The notes under the pieces were generated by a model. The model worked only from the letters and a program-made list of their open reading frames with translations, was not told where the DNA came from and searched no databases. Shown piece after piece: positions 1 to 9,991 of a stretch of DNA of 64,000 bases; positions within the stretch are counted from its first letter, which is position 1; each line of letters opens with the position of its first letter. Source of the stretch: Puffinus mauretanicus (taxonomy: Eukaryota; Chordata; Aves; Procellariiformes; Procellariidae); contig JAJKFH010001315.1 in the NCBI GenBank assembly GCA_023333565.1, forward strand, positions 1,178,001 to 1,242,000. The letters are read 5' to 3'. The position numbers were made by a program, and so were the translations under genes.

Positions 1-3000
1 CACGTACACCTACTTTTTGGCCCAAGGAAACCTCTTATCCTAAACCCCAATCCAAAGCAAATTCAAGGCTTACCTTGGAAAAATTTTTCTCACTCTTACC
101 AGGTGAAAATGCAGAAAAAAGCAAAACTCCCCCTTATAGCTAAACACTTCAAGCCGTTTCTTTAAGACTAATTTGAATTGTTAGTATTCACTCACTCAAA
201 CTGTAGTTACAGATATCACAATATGTCCCAGACCGTTGCTCAAGGTCTGTGTTTATAATAAGACTAGCACAGGCTCCCAGTCTGGAACAGCAGTCATCTT
301 AAGCAGGTACCCATTCCCCCAGATGAACCACCTCCTAATTGCAATCTCTAATTTTCTCCACCACTATTTTAATAGACACTGACTACCTAAGGTAGGATGA
401 CAACTTCTTTGAAGTAAAAATCCCTAATATTGTTACCATTTGAGAGGGTACCAGTGTTTCTCTTGTACAGCCTACAGAAGGCTGGGGCTGTAACATCACT
501 ACAAGCTGTTTCCTCCTGGAAAAGTTTGTTACTCGGTATGAGAAAACCATTTCATTTGATACTAAACTTTGCTTGAAAGTACCTTTGTGTTTTACAAGCA
601 CTGAGAAGTTAAATAAGTTGTCTCCCTATATATCAGAAATATGTAATTACTAACTGAAATCTTACAGCTGGGTCTGGTAAAGAAAGTCACCTCTGCTACT
701 TTATTTCTCTTGAAACACATAACTCAGTTGTGTTTCCCACCAGTGATTTGCTAATCTTTATACATAAAACCTACTTTCTAGGAGCATTTAAAAATATTTG
801 TACACCGCCATCACAGTCCTAGATTAGCCATGTGCTACCCTGTGCAGATGGAAATTCGGGTGGAAGTGTGTGCAATGGTTTACAGGAGTGACAATCTTTA
901 TGAAAAAAAAAAATTAGCCACTTATGGGCTTTGCGCAGTCATTGCTATCGAATACAAATAGCAGAGGACTATTTACTTTATACATACAGCATTTTTCACA
1001 CTGTGGTTAAAACACAACCCCATGACTGCTGCAGGCACTGCAGCCTCAGAGAAATACTTCGAGCCAAATTCTGCCCTTTTAGAAATCCCCTTCCACAAGT
1101 GTGAAGCTTTTGTGGCCATCTGTTCTGCACAAAACCAGCATCGTTTGCTGGGTACACCGCCTCAGCACCCTGGGAGTCCCAGCCTGGCAAGCATCTCCCC
1201 TCTTGCACCCTGCTATCATCCATCAAGGGCCATTATGGTCTTTTTTACTTGTTATCTTACACAGCTCTCACTTTCACACCGGCACTACTGGCCCTGTCTT
1301 CTAAAACATGGTTCCAGTCTTGCAAATGTGAACTCCTGTCCACACACACTTGGTCCACGTGTGATGAGTTCAGCAAGAGCTCTTGACAGAGGATAACCCT
1401 GCCGCCACCCCAGCCAGAGCCTCCCCTTCTCGCTAAACCCATTTTGAAAATGCAACAGCATCTCCCAGCGAGCGCTCCTCTGGCAAGGACAAATCAGAAA
1501 AATGACGGGTGTTCACGTGTTACACTTACAGGCTGCAAGATGCTCAGCAACTTTGAGGCTCAGGGACATACAAGGTAAACATCTGCAGCTCTCCCTTTAC
1601 AATCAGGGAAAAGAAGTGGCCAGTTGAGGGCAGGATTCACCCAGCCTGCTGGAGATACCTATTTCAGGAAGAGATGCATTGGTATTTCTGTCCACTGACC
1701 ATCAAAGAGGAGCAGCTCCAATCTGGGTCTCTCTTCAGTGGTTTAGGAGAGTCCACCTCCCCCGGTCCCCAGATAAGAAGCGGTACTTCAGTGGGACCTT
1801 TTAGCGCTACGGTAAGCTAAATATCTATTAACTATTAACAAAAGTTGACTATCCCCAAGTACTAAGGCATTTGTAGAAGTGGACACGTGAAATATTTACC
1901 ATTGCTCGTTCTTCATGTGAGAAATAGGAAGCTCTTTATGGCCAATATCTAACACTTCATTTCTAGATTTGTCATGTTTAATGGGGATTGCTGGGGTAAA
2001 GCAGAAGTGGGAGTCTTGGTTTTCCCATAACATATATAAGTTTGGGTATACTAGAAAAGAAATCAAATTTGGCAGAGCTTGTTCAGTCCTGGACGAAGGA
2101 GGGGGGCAGGAAGCGCATCGTAACTGACCCATCTTTGACATTTTGCCCAACAACATACGCATTTTCATGGGAATGTTACAAAGTCAACTAGTAAATGGAA
2201 ATGTTTTGTCTTAAAGTGCAGAAGAGCTACAAAATTCCCTCTGGATAATCTGTCTGCTCATAGCTGCTTTGGGCTGTTTAAGGTATACTTTTCTAGAAAA
2301 GAATAGCATTAATTTTCAGGATGCTACAAATTATAACGAGAGAAATAAACAAAAATGAAATGCAATTTTTTTTTAAAAGACGAGGGATTTCTTCTTCCAG
2401 TCATTCTCCATTGCAGAATATTCTTTATGTCCTTCATCAGTCTTGTACTTGGTTACAGATGGAAAATATTAGCTCTGGTTTACAAAACATGGCCCCGTTT
2501 CCTGTAACACGGCACAGGTTGGACAAATCTGTCATTTGAGTAGTATGTCTATTCTGTGGCCAATTCTGTAATCTACAAGCAATGTGATCCTAAACAAGGA
2601 ATCTCATGTTAGCAGCCAAGATTGGAAAATCCCTGTTTAGTGCGATTGCTGCCAAAACCATCTCACTTGCTAAGGACAAACTGATTTTCAATCTGCAGTT
2701 TGGGAGCTGTTGCTTTTCCTTTTTAGCTCTTTTTTTTTAATAAATAAAACATACCTCACTTTCTAAGATGACACAAATACACACTTATTTGAAAAAGTGC
2801 AAAATGGATTTTAAGGTATACGAAAAATATCACACTGTCTATAAAAAAGATTATTCTATTTTTTAATACAATTTGAAAAAATGCCGTTTTGCAAATTTGA
2901 AGAGTTGTATTTCAGAACAAACAGCAACAAGATTGTTGTGTACAAGTAAGAGGAGAACAGCAAGGGAGCAAAAAAAAAAAAAAGTGTTATAAGATACAGA

Positions 3001-3843
3001 TAGGACATATATCGAGGATGATCTAGATACAGCTTTAAATGAGAACTTGACCTCAGTTTTCAAGATGGATCAGGGCGATATAAATAATGGCAATGAGGAT
3101 ATGAGATGATCACAACTAAGATGGAAGCAAAACTCAAGAAATTTAATATATCCACGTTGGCGGACGCAGAACTGAAAGAAAGGCAGAAGCAGCTACATTA
3201 AGTATTTATTATAAGTTTTCCAGGTCACAGATGCTTCCAGCTGATAAAAAAGAATATAGTGCAATAATATAGTGCCACTATTTAAAAACAGAGCTCAGAG
3301 AAATTACTCCAAAGAATTAGATTTACGTATTTAATGCTTTTGAAGAAATCTTGCAGGAAAGGAGAGAGATGCTTGACGAGACAAAGAGGAAAGCAAGTGT
3401 ATAACATAGACCAACTTACCGAATATTGTGTGTACCCAATTAAATTACTTTTTTCTCCTAGAAAACTTCGATAAAAGCAAGCTGATGTAAGAGATCTTTC
3501 ATGTTTGGACATTAATAAACCATTTGACTTGGTGACACAGGAGAAACATTACTCAAAAGATTAAAGATTAGCAGAGAAACTGTAAATTGCATGAGAAGTT
3601 GAGCCAAAACAAAATGGAAATGAGTATTTTTGAGAAGTATCAGGTTGGAGAAAAATTACTGGCAGAAATTGTCAAGAATAGCTATGGGACAGATCTTTAA
3701 GTATTTTTCTTCACTGTCTTGAGACAAAAATACAAAATCTTTCAATGAATTAAGTTGAAAAACATTGCCAGCAGAAAGGAATTTGGGGGCTGCTGTATAC
3801 AAGGAACTGGCTAAACTTAAGAAGAAAATGCAAGTGAGGGTGA
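1..3843. other. Unassigned AT-rich DNA left of the provirus
   Basis: I see no gene, RNA gene or recognisable transposon here. Open frames are all under about 125 codons, overlap on both strands and have no splice-site context that I could support. A short GC-richer patch lies near 1020-1450. The segment ends with the CCTTT target site of the provirus. Confidence 0.6.
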
Positions 3844-3848
3844 CCTTT
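3844..3848 (+). repeat. Left target-site duplication CCTTT
   Basis: The five bases before the 5' LTR equal the five bases after the 3' LTR (10507-10511). A 5-bp duplication is what ERV-L-type integrases leave. It shows that the two LTRs still belong to one insertion event. Confidence 0.9.
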
Positions 3849-4359
3849 TGTCCTGGTTCCAGCTGGGACAGGGTTAACTTTCTTCCCAGTAGCTTGGGGG
3901 GTGTGCTGTGTTTTGGGTTCGGTGTGAAAGGAGCGTGATGGCCCATTGATGCCCCATTGATGCTTTGGCTGTTGCTGGGTGATGCTTGCACCGGGAGGGG
4001 GGAGCACAGCCGGGGTGGTGGACCCAGCTGGCCAATGGGGTATTCTATACCATGTGACATCATGCTCAGTATAAAAACCAGGTGTGTGGGGGGGCTCCCC
4101 CCCGTTCGTGACACGCGGTCGGCGGTCGGTGAGCGGTTGTATCGTGCATTGCCTGTTTTGTGTATTCTGTTATTGTTGTTGTTCTCATTGTTATTTTACT
4201 GTTCTACTTAGTTTTATTTCAATTATTAAACTGTTTTTATCTCAACCCCGGAGCTTTCCTACTTGTGCCCTCCCGATTCTCTCCCCATCCCACCGGGGGG
4301 GGGGGTGATCGAGCGGCTGCGTGGCGTTTATTTTTGCTGGCTGGGGTTAAACCACGACA
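3849..4359 (+). repeat. 5' LTR, 511 bp
   Basis: It starts TGTCCTGG and ends ACGACA, so it has TG...CA ends. It contains a CCAAT box (4032-4036), a CRE-like TGACATCA (4055-4062), a TATAAAA box (4070-4076) and the poly(A) signal ATTAAA (4225-4230). Transcription would start roughly 25-30 bp after the TATA box. An 11-bp tandem duplication CCCATTGATGC (3942-3963) lies in U3. Compared with the 3' LTR I count two clear substitutions (A4006 versus G10150, C4249 versus G10394), one ambiguous G-run change and four one-base indels, mostly in homopolymers. Confidence 0.95.
4032..4076 (+). promoter_or_regulatory. LTR core promoter: CCAAT, CRE-like site, TATA
   Basis: CCAAT at 4032, TGACATCA at 4055 and TATAAAA at 4070 are spaced as in a compact pol II promoter. 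The same order occurs at 10214-10220 (TATA) in the 3' LTR. The older copy's LTR keeps TGACATCA but its TATA box has decayed to an A-run. Confidence 0.7.
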
Positions 4360-4367
4360 GTCCTTTT

Positions 4368-4385
4368 TGGCGCCCAACGTGGGGC
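4368..4385 (+). other. Primer binding site, tRNA-Lys1,2 type
   Basis: TGGCGCCCAACGTGGGGC is the 18-base sequence known as the tRNA-Lys1,2 primer site in several retroviruses, including spumaviruses. It begins eight bases after the LTR end, which is a usual spacing. It would prime minus-strand DNA synthesis. HERV-L was named for a leucine primer site, so this element differs from its namesake in primer use. Confidence 0.9.
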
Positions 4386-4466
4386 TCGGAGGGTTGAGAT
4401 AACGACAGATTATTTAGAGCATATTGAGGAATTTATATCTGGTAACATATTAATTTGCTCTGCACC
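4386..4466 (+). other. Short untranslated leader
   Basis: Only about 81 bases separate the primer site from the gag ATG. A GT dinucleotide in CTGGTAACA (about 4438-4446) could act as a splice donor, but with no env downstream a subgenomic RNA has no obvious use. Packaging signals, if present, must lie here or inside gag. Confidence 0.6.
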
Positions 4467-6374
4467 ATGCTCTTGTTTTTACTGTACCTGTTTAAAATTG
4501 GAGTTGGGTTTTGTAGTCTGTTGTGCTCTGCCGTGATTAATGATGTTTTGCCTGGGAGATTTGTTACTAAAACGCTGGCATTGGGGGTTATTTGGTATTT
4601 GGGATTCGTAATGAAGCCGTTTCTGCATTTCGGGTACCACCTCATGGAGACCATTAGCAATTATACCTTTTCCTCCGAGAGATTCTTTATGGAGGAAGTA
4701 GAGAATGGCACCCTCGCTACCTTTCTCTATGATGTCATCTCCTTTGTTAAAATAACTTGCCAGTACCTTGAACATCCCTGGGTAGTTAGGATACATCTAT
4801 TGGTACTCCTTGGGAATATTGTTGCGGTTTTATCCAAGGTTAGTAAGCAATTTAAAAATGTCATCCAGAGATCTGCCCCAAGGCTGGATAGTTATGAGTG
4901 GCAGGGCGAGTGGGAAAGCATGGGCAAATGCTTAGGACGATGGGCATCCCCAGTGTTCTGGAACTTTACCCCTGAACAAGTGCAGAACCCTGAAAAATTA
5001 GTAGAATATTTGGAAGAAGTATGCTGTCACCCTGGCCATTCTAGGGAGACGCAAATCACTACAATATGCTGGGGCCTGGCCCACGCCTACCGAGCCCTGT
5101 TTAACACCACTCAGAACCCCCAAGGGGAAGGAAACGTCTCTGCAGCTGATGACAAAGCAACAGGCCCTGTGGCTACTCCCTCCCCCACAGCAAGCACAGC
5201 GGCTCCCTCACCCCCCAGGGCAGGCACGGCAGCTACTCCGCCCCCTGCGACAGAGACCCAACCCGTGCCGGTATCAGTCGCCCCTATACAAAAAAAAAAA
5301 TGCACAAGAAAATCAGCTCGTCTGGTAAGGGATGAAGATGAACCAGGGCCATCACGAGAACAGGAGGAGGAGGGGGCAGAACCCGTGAATGAGATGGTGA
5401 CCACCCGATCCCTATCTCTGGGTGAGCTGCGAGATATGCGAAAAGACTTCAGCCGTCGTCCAGGCGAGCACATTGTCACCTGGCTGCTCCGATGCTGGGA
5501 TAACGGGGCCAGTAGCCTGGAATTAGAGGGTAGAGAAGCCAAGCAGCTGGGATCCCTTTCTAGGGAAGGGGGCATTGACAAAGCAATTGGACAAGGGGCA
5601 CAAGTCCTCAGCCTCTGGAGGCGACTCCTGTCAGGTGTGAAGGAAAGGTATCCCTTCAAGGAAGATGTTATATGCCACCCAGGCAAGTGGACCACCATGG
5701 AGAGAGGTATCCAGTACCTGAGAGAATTAGCTGTGCTGGAAGTGATTTATGATGACCTGAACAACGAGCAGTTATCCAAAGACCCAGATGAAGTCAAATG
5801 CACCCGACCCATGTGGCGGAAGTTTGTACGGAGCGCACCAGCGTCACATGCAAACTCATTGGCAGTAATGACCTGGAGAGATGGAGAGGAACAAACGGTG
5901 GATGAACTGGCTGGCCAACTCCGGCAATATGAAGAAAGTCTCTCTTCCTCCCTACGGGCCTGTGTCTCAGCTGTGGAGAAACTGTCTCAGGAGGTCCAGC
6001 AACTCAAAGAGGATATGTCCTGCTCCCCACCTGCACGGGCCAGTGTCTCAGCCATTAGGAGCAAGCGTCCCTCTGCTCAAGAGAGAAGACATCGTGGGTA
6101 CACACACCGGGGCAACCTGTGGTTTTACCTGCGTGACCATGGAGAGGACATGAAGAAGTGGGATGCAAAACCTACCTCAGTCCTACAGGCACGGGTACAC
6201 GAGTTGCAAGGGAAAACAACCAGAAAAGGGGGTCCTTCCAGGAAAACTGCTGCTCCAGTCTCCAGTGAGTTCCCCAGACAGAGTAGAAGGGCTGATTCCA
6301 CTTCCGACCTTAACAAAGGGACTTCTGACTCATACTTACAAGAAGTGGATAGCGAATATGATGACCAGGACTAG
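4467..6374 (+). CDS. gag: Intact ERV-L-like Gag, 635 aa
   Basis: This is the structural polyprotein of the provirus and is fully open. I chose ATG 4467 (context CACCATGC); an in-frame TTG at 4455 is upstream but is not a plausible start. Residues 1-24, 33-50 and 103-122 are strongly hydrophobic and look like membrane segments. N-X-S/T sequons occur at 65, 80, 166, 213 and 223. A Pro/Ala/Thr-rich linker spans about 222-275, followed by an acidic stretch. A capsid-like core spans about 315-470 (WLLRCWDNGA near 339, LGSLSREGG near 361). A coiled-coil-like stretch spans 475-518 and the tail after 528 is basic. No CCHC zinc knuckle is present. It ends in TAG 6372-6374 and is followed in the same frame by protease. 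The older copy (37.88-38.73 kb) matches the part from about residue 293. Confidence 0.9.
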   Translation: MLLFLLYLFKIGVGFCSLLCSAVINDVLPGRFVTKTLALGVIWYLGFVMKPFLHFGYHLMETISNYTFSSERFFMEEVENGTLATFLYDVISFVKITCQYLEHPWVVRIHLLVLLGNIVAVLSKVSKQFKNVIQRSAPRLDSYEWQGEWESMGKCLGRWASPVFWNFTPEQVQNPEKLVEYLEEVCCHPGHSRETQITTICWGLAHAYRALFNTTQNPQGEGNVSAADDKATGPVATPSPTASTAAPSPPRAGTAATPPPATETQPVPVSVAPIQKKKCTRKSARLVRDEDEPGPSREQEEEGAEPVNEMVTTRSLSLGELRDMRKDFSRRPGEHIVTWLLRCWDNGASSLELEGREAKQLGSLSREGGIDKAIGQGAQVLSLWRRLLSGVKERYPFKEDVICHPGKWTTMERGIQYLRELAVLEVIYDDLNNEQLSKDPDEVKCTRPMWRKFVRSAPASHANSLAVMTWRDGEEQTVDELAGQLRQYEESLSSSLRACVSAVEKLSQEVQQLKEDMSCSPPARASVSAIRSKRPSAQERRHRGYTHRGNLWFYLRDHGEDMKKWDAKPTSVLQARVHELQGKTTRKGGPSRKTAAPVSSEFPRQSRRADSTSDLNKGTSDSYLQEVDSEYDDQD

Positions 6375-6449
6375 AGGGGCCCTGCCTCCAGCCAGGTGGA
6401 GGAAAGGGACAACCGGGTTTACTGGACCGTGTGGATTCGATGGCCTGGC
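6372..6449 (+). promoter_or_regulatory. Predicted gag stop readthrough signal (amber plus pseudoknot)
   Basis: Gag stops at TAG 6372-6374 and pro-pol continues in the same frame with no further stop, so expression would need readthrough, as in murine leukaemia virus. Ten bases after the stop, CCTCCA (6385-6390) pairs perfectly with TGGAGG (6397-6402). CCCT (6380-6383) with AGGG (6405-6408) can extend the stem across a small internal loop. The six-base loop GCCAGG (6391-6396) is perfectly complementary to CCTGGC at 6444-6449, giving an H-type pseudoknot with a 41-base second loop. The pairing is visible in the sequence; the function is inferred. Confidence 0.55.
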
Positions 6450-6800
6450 ACATCAGATCCACAAGAATATAAGGCTCTCGTAGACACCGGTGCACAGTGT
6501 ACCCTGATGCCATCAGGCTATAAAGGGGCAGAACCCATTTGTATTTCTGGAGTGACAGGGGGATCCCAAGAGTTAACTGTGTTGGAGGCCGAAGTGAGTC
6601 TAACCGGGAATGAGTGGCAGAAGCACCCCATTGTGACTGGCCCAGAGGCTCCGTGCATCCTTGGCATAGACTACCTCAGGAGAGGGTATTTTAAGGACCC
6701 AAAAGGGTACCGGTGGGCTTTTGGCATAGCTGCCCTGGAGACGGAGGAAATTAAACAGCTGTCCACCTTGCCTGGTCTCTCGGAGGACCCTTCTGTTGTG
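6375..6800 (+). other. Retroviral aspartic protease domain
   Basis: The catalytic DTG triplet is at 6483-6491 within LVDTGAQCTLMP. A flap-like glycine-rich stretch follows, and the C-terminal ILGIDYLRR motif lies near 6658. This is the normal layout of a retroviral pepsin-like half-protease that acts as a dimer. It lies directly after the gag amber codon and is itself unbroken. Confidence 0.85.
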
Positions 6801-6879
6801 GGGTTGTTGAAGGTCCAAGAACAACAGGTACCAATTGCTACCACAACAGTGCACCGGCGGCAATACCGCACCAACCGAG

Positions 6880-7700
6880 ACTCCCTGATCCCCATCCATG
6901 AGCTGATTCGTCGACTGGAGAGCCAAGGAGTGATCAGTAAGACTCGCTCACCCTTCAACAGTCCCATATGGCCAGTGCGAAAGTCTACTGGAGAGTGGAG
7001 ACTAACAGTAGACTACCGTGGCCTGAACGAAGTCACGCCGCCACTGAGTGCTGCCGTGCCGGACCGGACATGCTGGAACTCCAATACGAACTGGAGTCAA
7101 AGGCAGCCAAGTGGTACGCCACCATTGATATCGCTAATGCCTTCTTCTCCATCCCTTTGGCAGCAGAGTGCAGGCCACAGTTTGCTTTCACTTGGAGGGG
7201 TGTCCAGTACACCTGGAACCGACTGCCCCAGGGGTGGAAACACAGCCCTACCATTTGCCATGGACTGATCCACACCGCACTGGAACAGGGTGAGGCTCCA
7301 GAACATCTGCAGTACATTGATGACATCATCGTGTGGGGCAACACAGCAGAGGAAGTTTTCGAGAAAGGGGAGAGAATAGTCCAAATCCTTCTGAAGGCTG
7401 GCTTTGCAATAAAACGAAGTAAGGTCAAGGGACCTGCACAGGAGATCCAGTTTTTAGGAATAAAATGGCAAGATGGACGTCGTCAGATCCCAACGGATGT
7501 GATTAATAAAATAACAGCCATGTCTCCACCAACTAACAAAAAGGAAACGCAAGCTTTCTTAGGCGTTGTGGGTTTTTGGAGAATGCATATTCCAAATTAC
7601 AGTCAGATCGTAAGCCCTCTCTATCACGTGACCAGGAAGAAGAACGACTTCAAATGGGGCCCTGAGCAACGACAAGCATTTGAACAAATTAAACAGGAGA
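6880..7700 (+). pseudogene. Reverse transcriptase domain, frameshifted
   Basis: The N-terminal fingers (SPFNSPIWPVRK, LTVDYRGLNE) read in frame with protease. After the 5-bp duplication at 7059-7068 the remaining palm is read from another frame, with YIDD (7313-7324) as the catalytic motif, then LGIKW and the thumb/connection. The catalytic aspartates are kept, so only the frame is damaged. Confidence 0.9.
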
Positions 7701-8199
7701 TAGTTCAGGCAGTAGCCCTTGGGCCAGTCCGGGCAGGACAAGATGTGAAGAACGTGCTCTACACCGCAGCCGGGGAGAATGGCCCTACCTGGAGCCTCTG
7801 GCAGAAAGCACCAGGGGAGACTCGAGGTCGACCCTTGGGGTTCTGGAGTCGGGGATACAGAGGATCCGAGGCCCGCTACACTCCAACTGAGAAGGAGATA
7901 CTGGCAGCATATGAAGGGGTTCAAGCTGCTTCGGAAGTGGTTGGTACTGAAGCACAGCTCCTCCTGGCACCCCGACTGCCGGTGCTGGGCTGGATGTTCA
8001 AAGGGAGCGTCCCCTCTACACATCATGCAACCGATGCTACGTGGAGTAAGTGGGTCGCGCTGATCACACAACGGGCCCGAATAGGAAACCCCAGTCGCCC
8101 AGGAATTTTGGAGGTGATCACGAACTGGCCAGAAGGCAAAGACTTTGGAATATCCCCAGAGGAGGAGGTGACGCGTGCTGAAGAGGCCCCACCATATAA

Positions 8200-8660
8200 C
8201 AAACTACCAGAAAACGAGAAGCAATATGCCCTGTTCACTGATGGGTCCTGTCGCCTTGTGGGAAAACATCGGAGATGGAAGGCTGCGTATGGAGTCCTAT
8301 ACGCCAAGTTGCAGAAACTGCTGAAGGAGAAGGTGAATCGAGTCAGTTTGCAGAGGTGAAAGCCATCCAGCTGGCCTTGGACATTGCTGAACGAGAAAAA
8401 TGGCCAGTACTTTATCTCTATACTGACTCCTGGATGGTGGCAAATGCCCTGTGGGGGTGGTTGCAGCAGTGGAAGCAGAACAACTGGCAGCGCAGAGGTA
8501 AACCCATCTGGGCTGCTGCGTTGTGGCAAGATATTGCTGCCCGGGTAGAGAACCTGACTGTAAAAGTACGTCACGTAGATGCTCACGTACCCAAGAGTCG
8601 GGCCAGTGAAGAGCACCAAAACAACCAGCAGGTGGATCAGGCTGCCAAGATCGAAGTAGC
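8200..8660 (+). pseudogene. RNase H domain, frameshifted
   Basis: The first catalytic Asp is in FTDGS (GAT 8240-8242), the Glu in AEVKAIQ (8353-8355) and the next Asp in YTDS (8425-8427), with a final Asp in QVDQAAK. A missing base near 8286 separates the first Asp from the rest. It would degrade the RNA strand of the hybrid. Confidence 0.85.
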
Positions 8661-9562
8661 TCAGGTAGATCTGGACTGGCAACATAAAGGTGAATTATTT
8701 ATAGCTCGGTGGGCCCATGACACCTCAGGCCACCAAGGGAGAGATGCAACATATAGATGGGCTCGTGATCGAGGGGTGGATTTGACCATGGACACTATTG
8801 CACAAGTTATCCACGAATGTGAAACGTGCGCTGCAATCAAGCAAGCCAAGCGAGTAAAGCCTCTTTGGTATGGAGGACGATGGTTGAAGTATAAATATGG
8901 GGAGGCTTGGCAGATTGATTATATCACGCTCCCACAAACCCGACAGGGCAAGCGCTACGTGCTCACCATGGTAGAAGTAACCACAGGATGGCTGGAAACA
9001 TACCCTGTGCCCCATGCCACCGCCCGGAACACCATCCTGGGCCTTGAAAAACAAGTCCTATGGCGACATGGCACCCCAGAAAGAATTGAGTCAGACAACG
9101 GGACTCACTTCCGAAACACCCTCATAGACACCTGGGCCAAAGAGCATGGCATTGAGTGGGTCTATCACATCCCCTACCATGCACCAGCCTCCGGAAAAAT
9201 GAACGATACAACGGGCTGTTAAAGACAACACTGAGGGCAATGGGTGGTGGGACATTCAAGCATTGGGACACACATTTAGCAAAGGCCACCTGGTTAGTCA
9301 ACACTAGGGGATCTGTCACTCGAGCTGGCCCTGCCCAATCCAAACCCTTACGTGCTGTAGAGGGGGATAAAGTCCCTGTCGTGCATATGAGGAATATGCT
9401 GGGGAAGACGGTCTGGGTTACTCCTGCCTCTGGCAAGGGAAACCCATCCGTGGGATTGCTTTTGCTCAGGGACCTGGGTGCACGTGGTGGGTGATGAGAA
9501 AGGATGGGGAAGTCCGGTGTGTACCTCAAGGGGATTTAATTTTGGGTGAAAATAGCCAATGA
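8661..9562 (+). pseudogene. Integrase domain, two frameshifts
   Basis: The zinc-binding part is intact: His 8716-8718 and 8731-8733, Cys 8818-8820 and 8827-8829. In the catalytic core the first Asp is in QIDY (8917-8919) and the second in SDNG (9094-9096). The base lost between 9200 and 9201 falls directly before the codon of the third acidic residue (GAA 9201-9203), which is therefore out of frame. A second lost base near 9440 shifts the C-terminal tail. The older copy keeps both bases (GAA at 38883-38885). Confidence 0.88.
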
Positions 9563-9991
9563 ACTGAATTGTATGCTGTTAGTTATTACATAGTACTGTA
9601 TGTCATCACTTCTATGGTTACCATATGCCATATTAACAGTATTACAGTAAGAATCACCCAGATTAATGTAGGATGAACTCCGATGAAACTGAGCAAGGTG
9701 CAACGATGATAGAACCGGACGAGCGCCCAGAACTGGCCTCCGCATGCAAGAGCCCAACACCACACACCATCGCTCCTGCCCTGCAAGACTGTTATGACAG
9801 GTGGGACCCGAAGTCATGGACTAAATGAACTCAACGGATGTTTTAGAGGGATGGCCCATGGACTAAGGGAATGATATCCCTGTATGTGTATATATCAAAA
9901 GGCAGGGAAAAGTAGCGGTGACTAATTGGAATGTATTGGAAAATGTGAGACCTGGGCATGATGTAGATGGTATAGAATAAGGGGTGGATAT
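9563..9991 (+). other. Non-coding stretch between pol and 3' LTR; no env
   Basis: About 430 bp follow the pol stop without any envelope-like or dUTPase-like frame. The stretch ends in a purine tract AAGGGGTGGA (9979-9988) next to the LTR, the expected plus-strand primer. The older copy keeps a clearly related sequence over the same length (39238-39706), so this is element sequence and not host DNA. Confidence 0.75.

Larger units (their letters stand above)
6375..9562 (+). pseudogene. pol: ERV-L-like pro-pol, broken by four frameshifts
   Basis: It encodes protease, reverse transcriptase, RNase H and integrase in the usual order, in the same frame as gag. Four small indels break it. The first is a 5-bp tandem duplication CCGGA-CCGGA at 7059-7068 in RT. 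The second is one missing base near 8286 in RNase H. The third is one missing base between 9200 and 9201 in integrase. The fourth is one missing base near 9440 in the integrase tail. Between breaks every segment is free of stops (6375-7268, 6968-8359, 8275-9222, 9156-9494). The last segment ends with TGA 9560-9562. The pattern of few indels and no nonsense mutations fits a recent loss, loss in a parent copy, or assembly errors. No env or dUTPase follows. Confidence 0.9.

Noticed and set aside
1022..1396. 124-codon plus-strand frame
   Set aside because: Composition looks random, the opposite strand is open too, and no splice or promoter context was found.
4455..4466. Upstream TTG as gag start, four codons longer
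   Set aside because: A eukaryotic/retroviral gag would start at the ATG 4467 in a good context; TTG is not a credible start here.
5111..5698. 195-codon minus-strand frame inside gag
   Set aside because: Antisense shadow of the intact gag, caused by its codon composition.
7559..8685. Long minus-strand frames across RT and RNase H
   Set aside because: Antisense shadows of pol; no motif of their own.
9563..9991. Possible env or dUTPase
   Set aside because: No open frame of useful length and no motif of either family; treated as non-coding.
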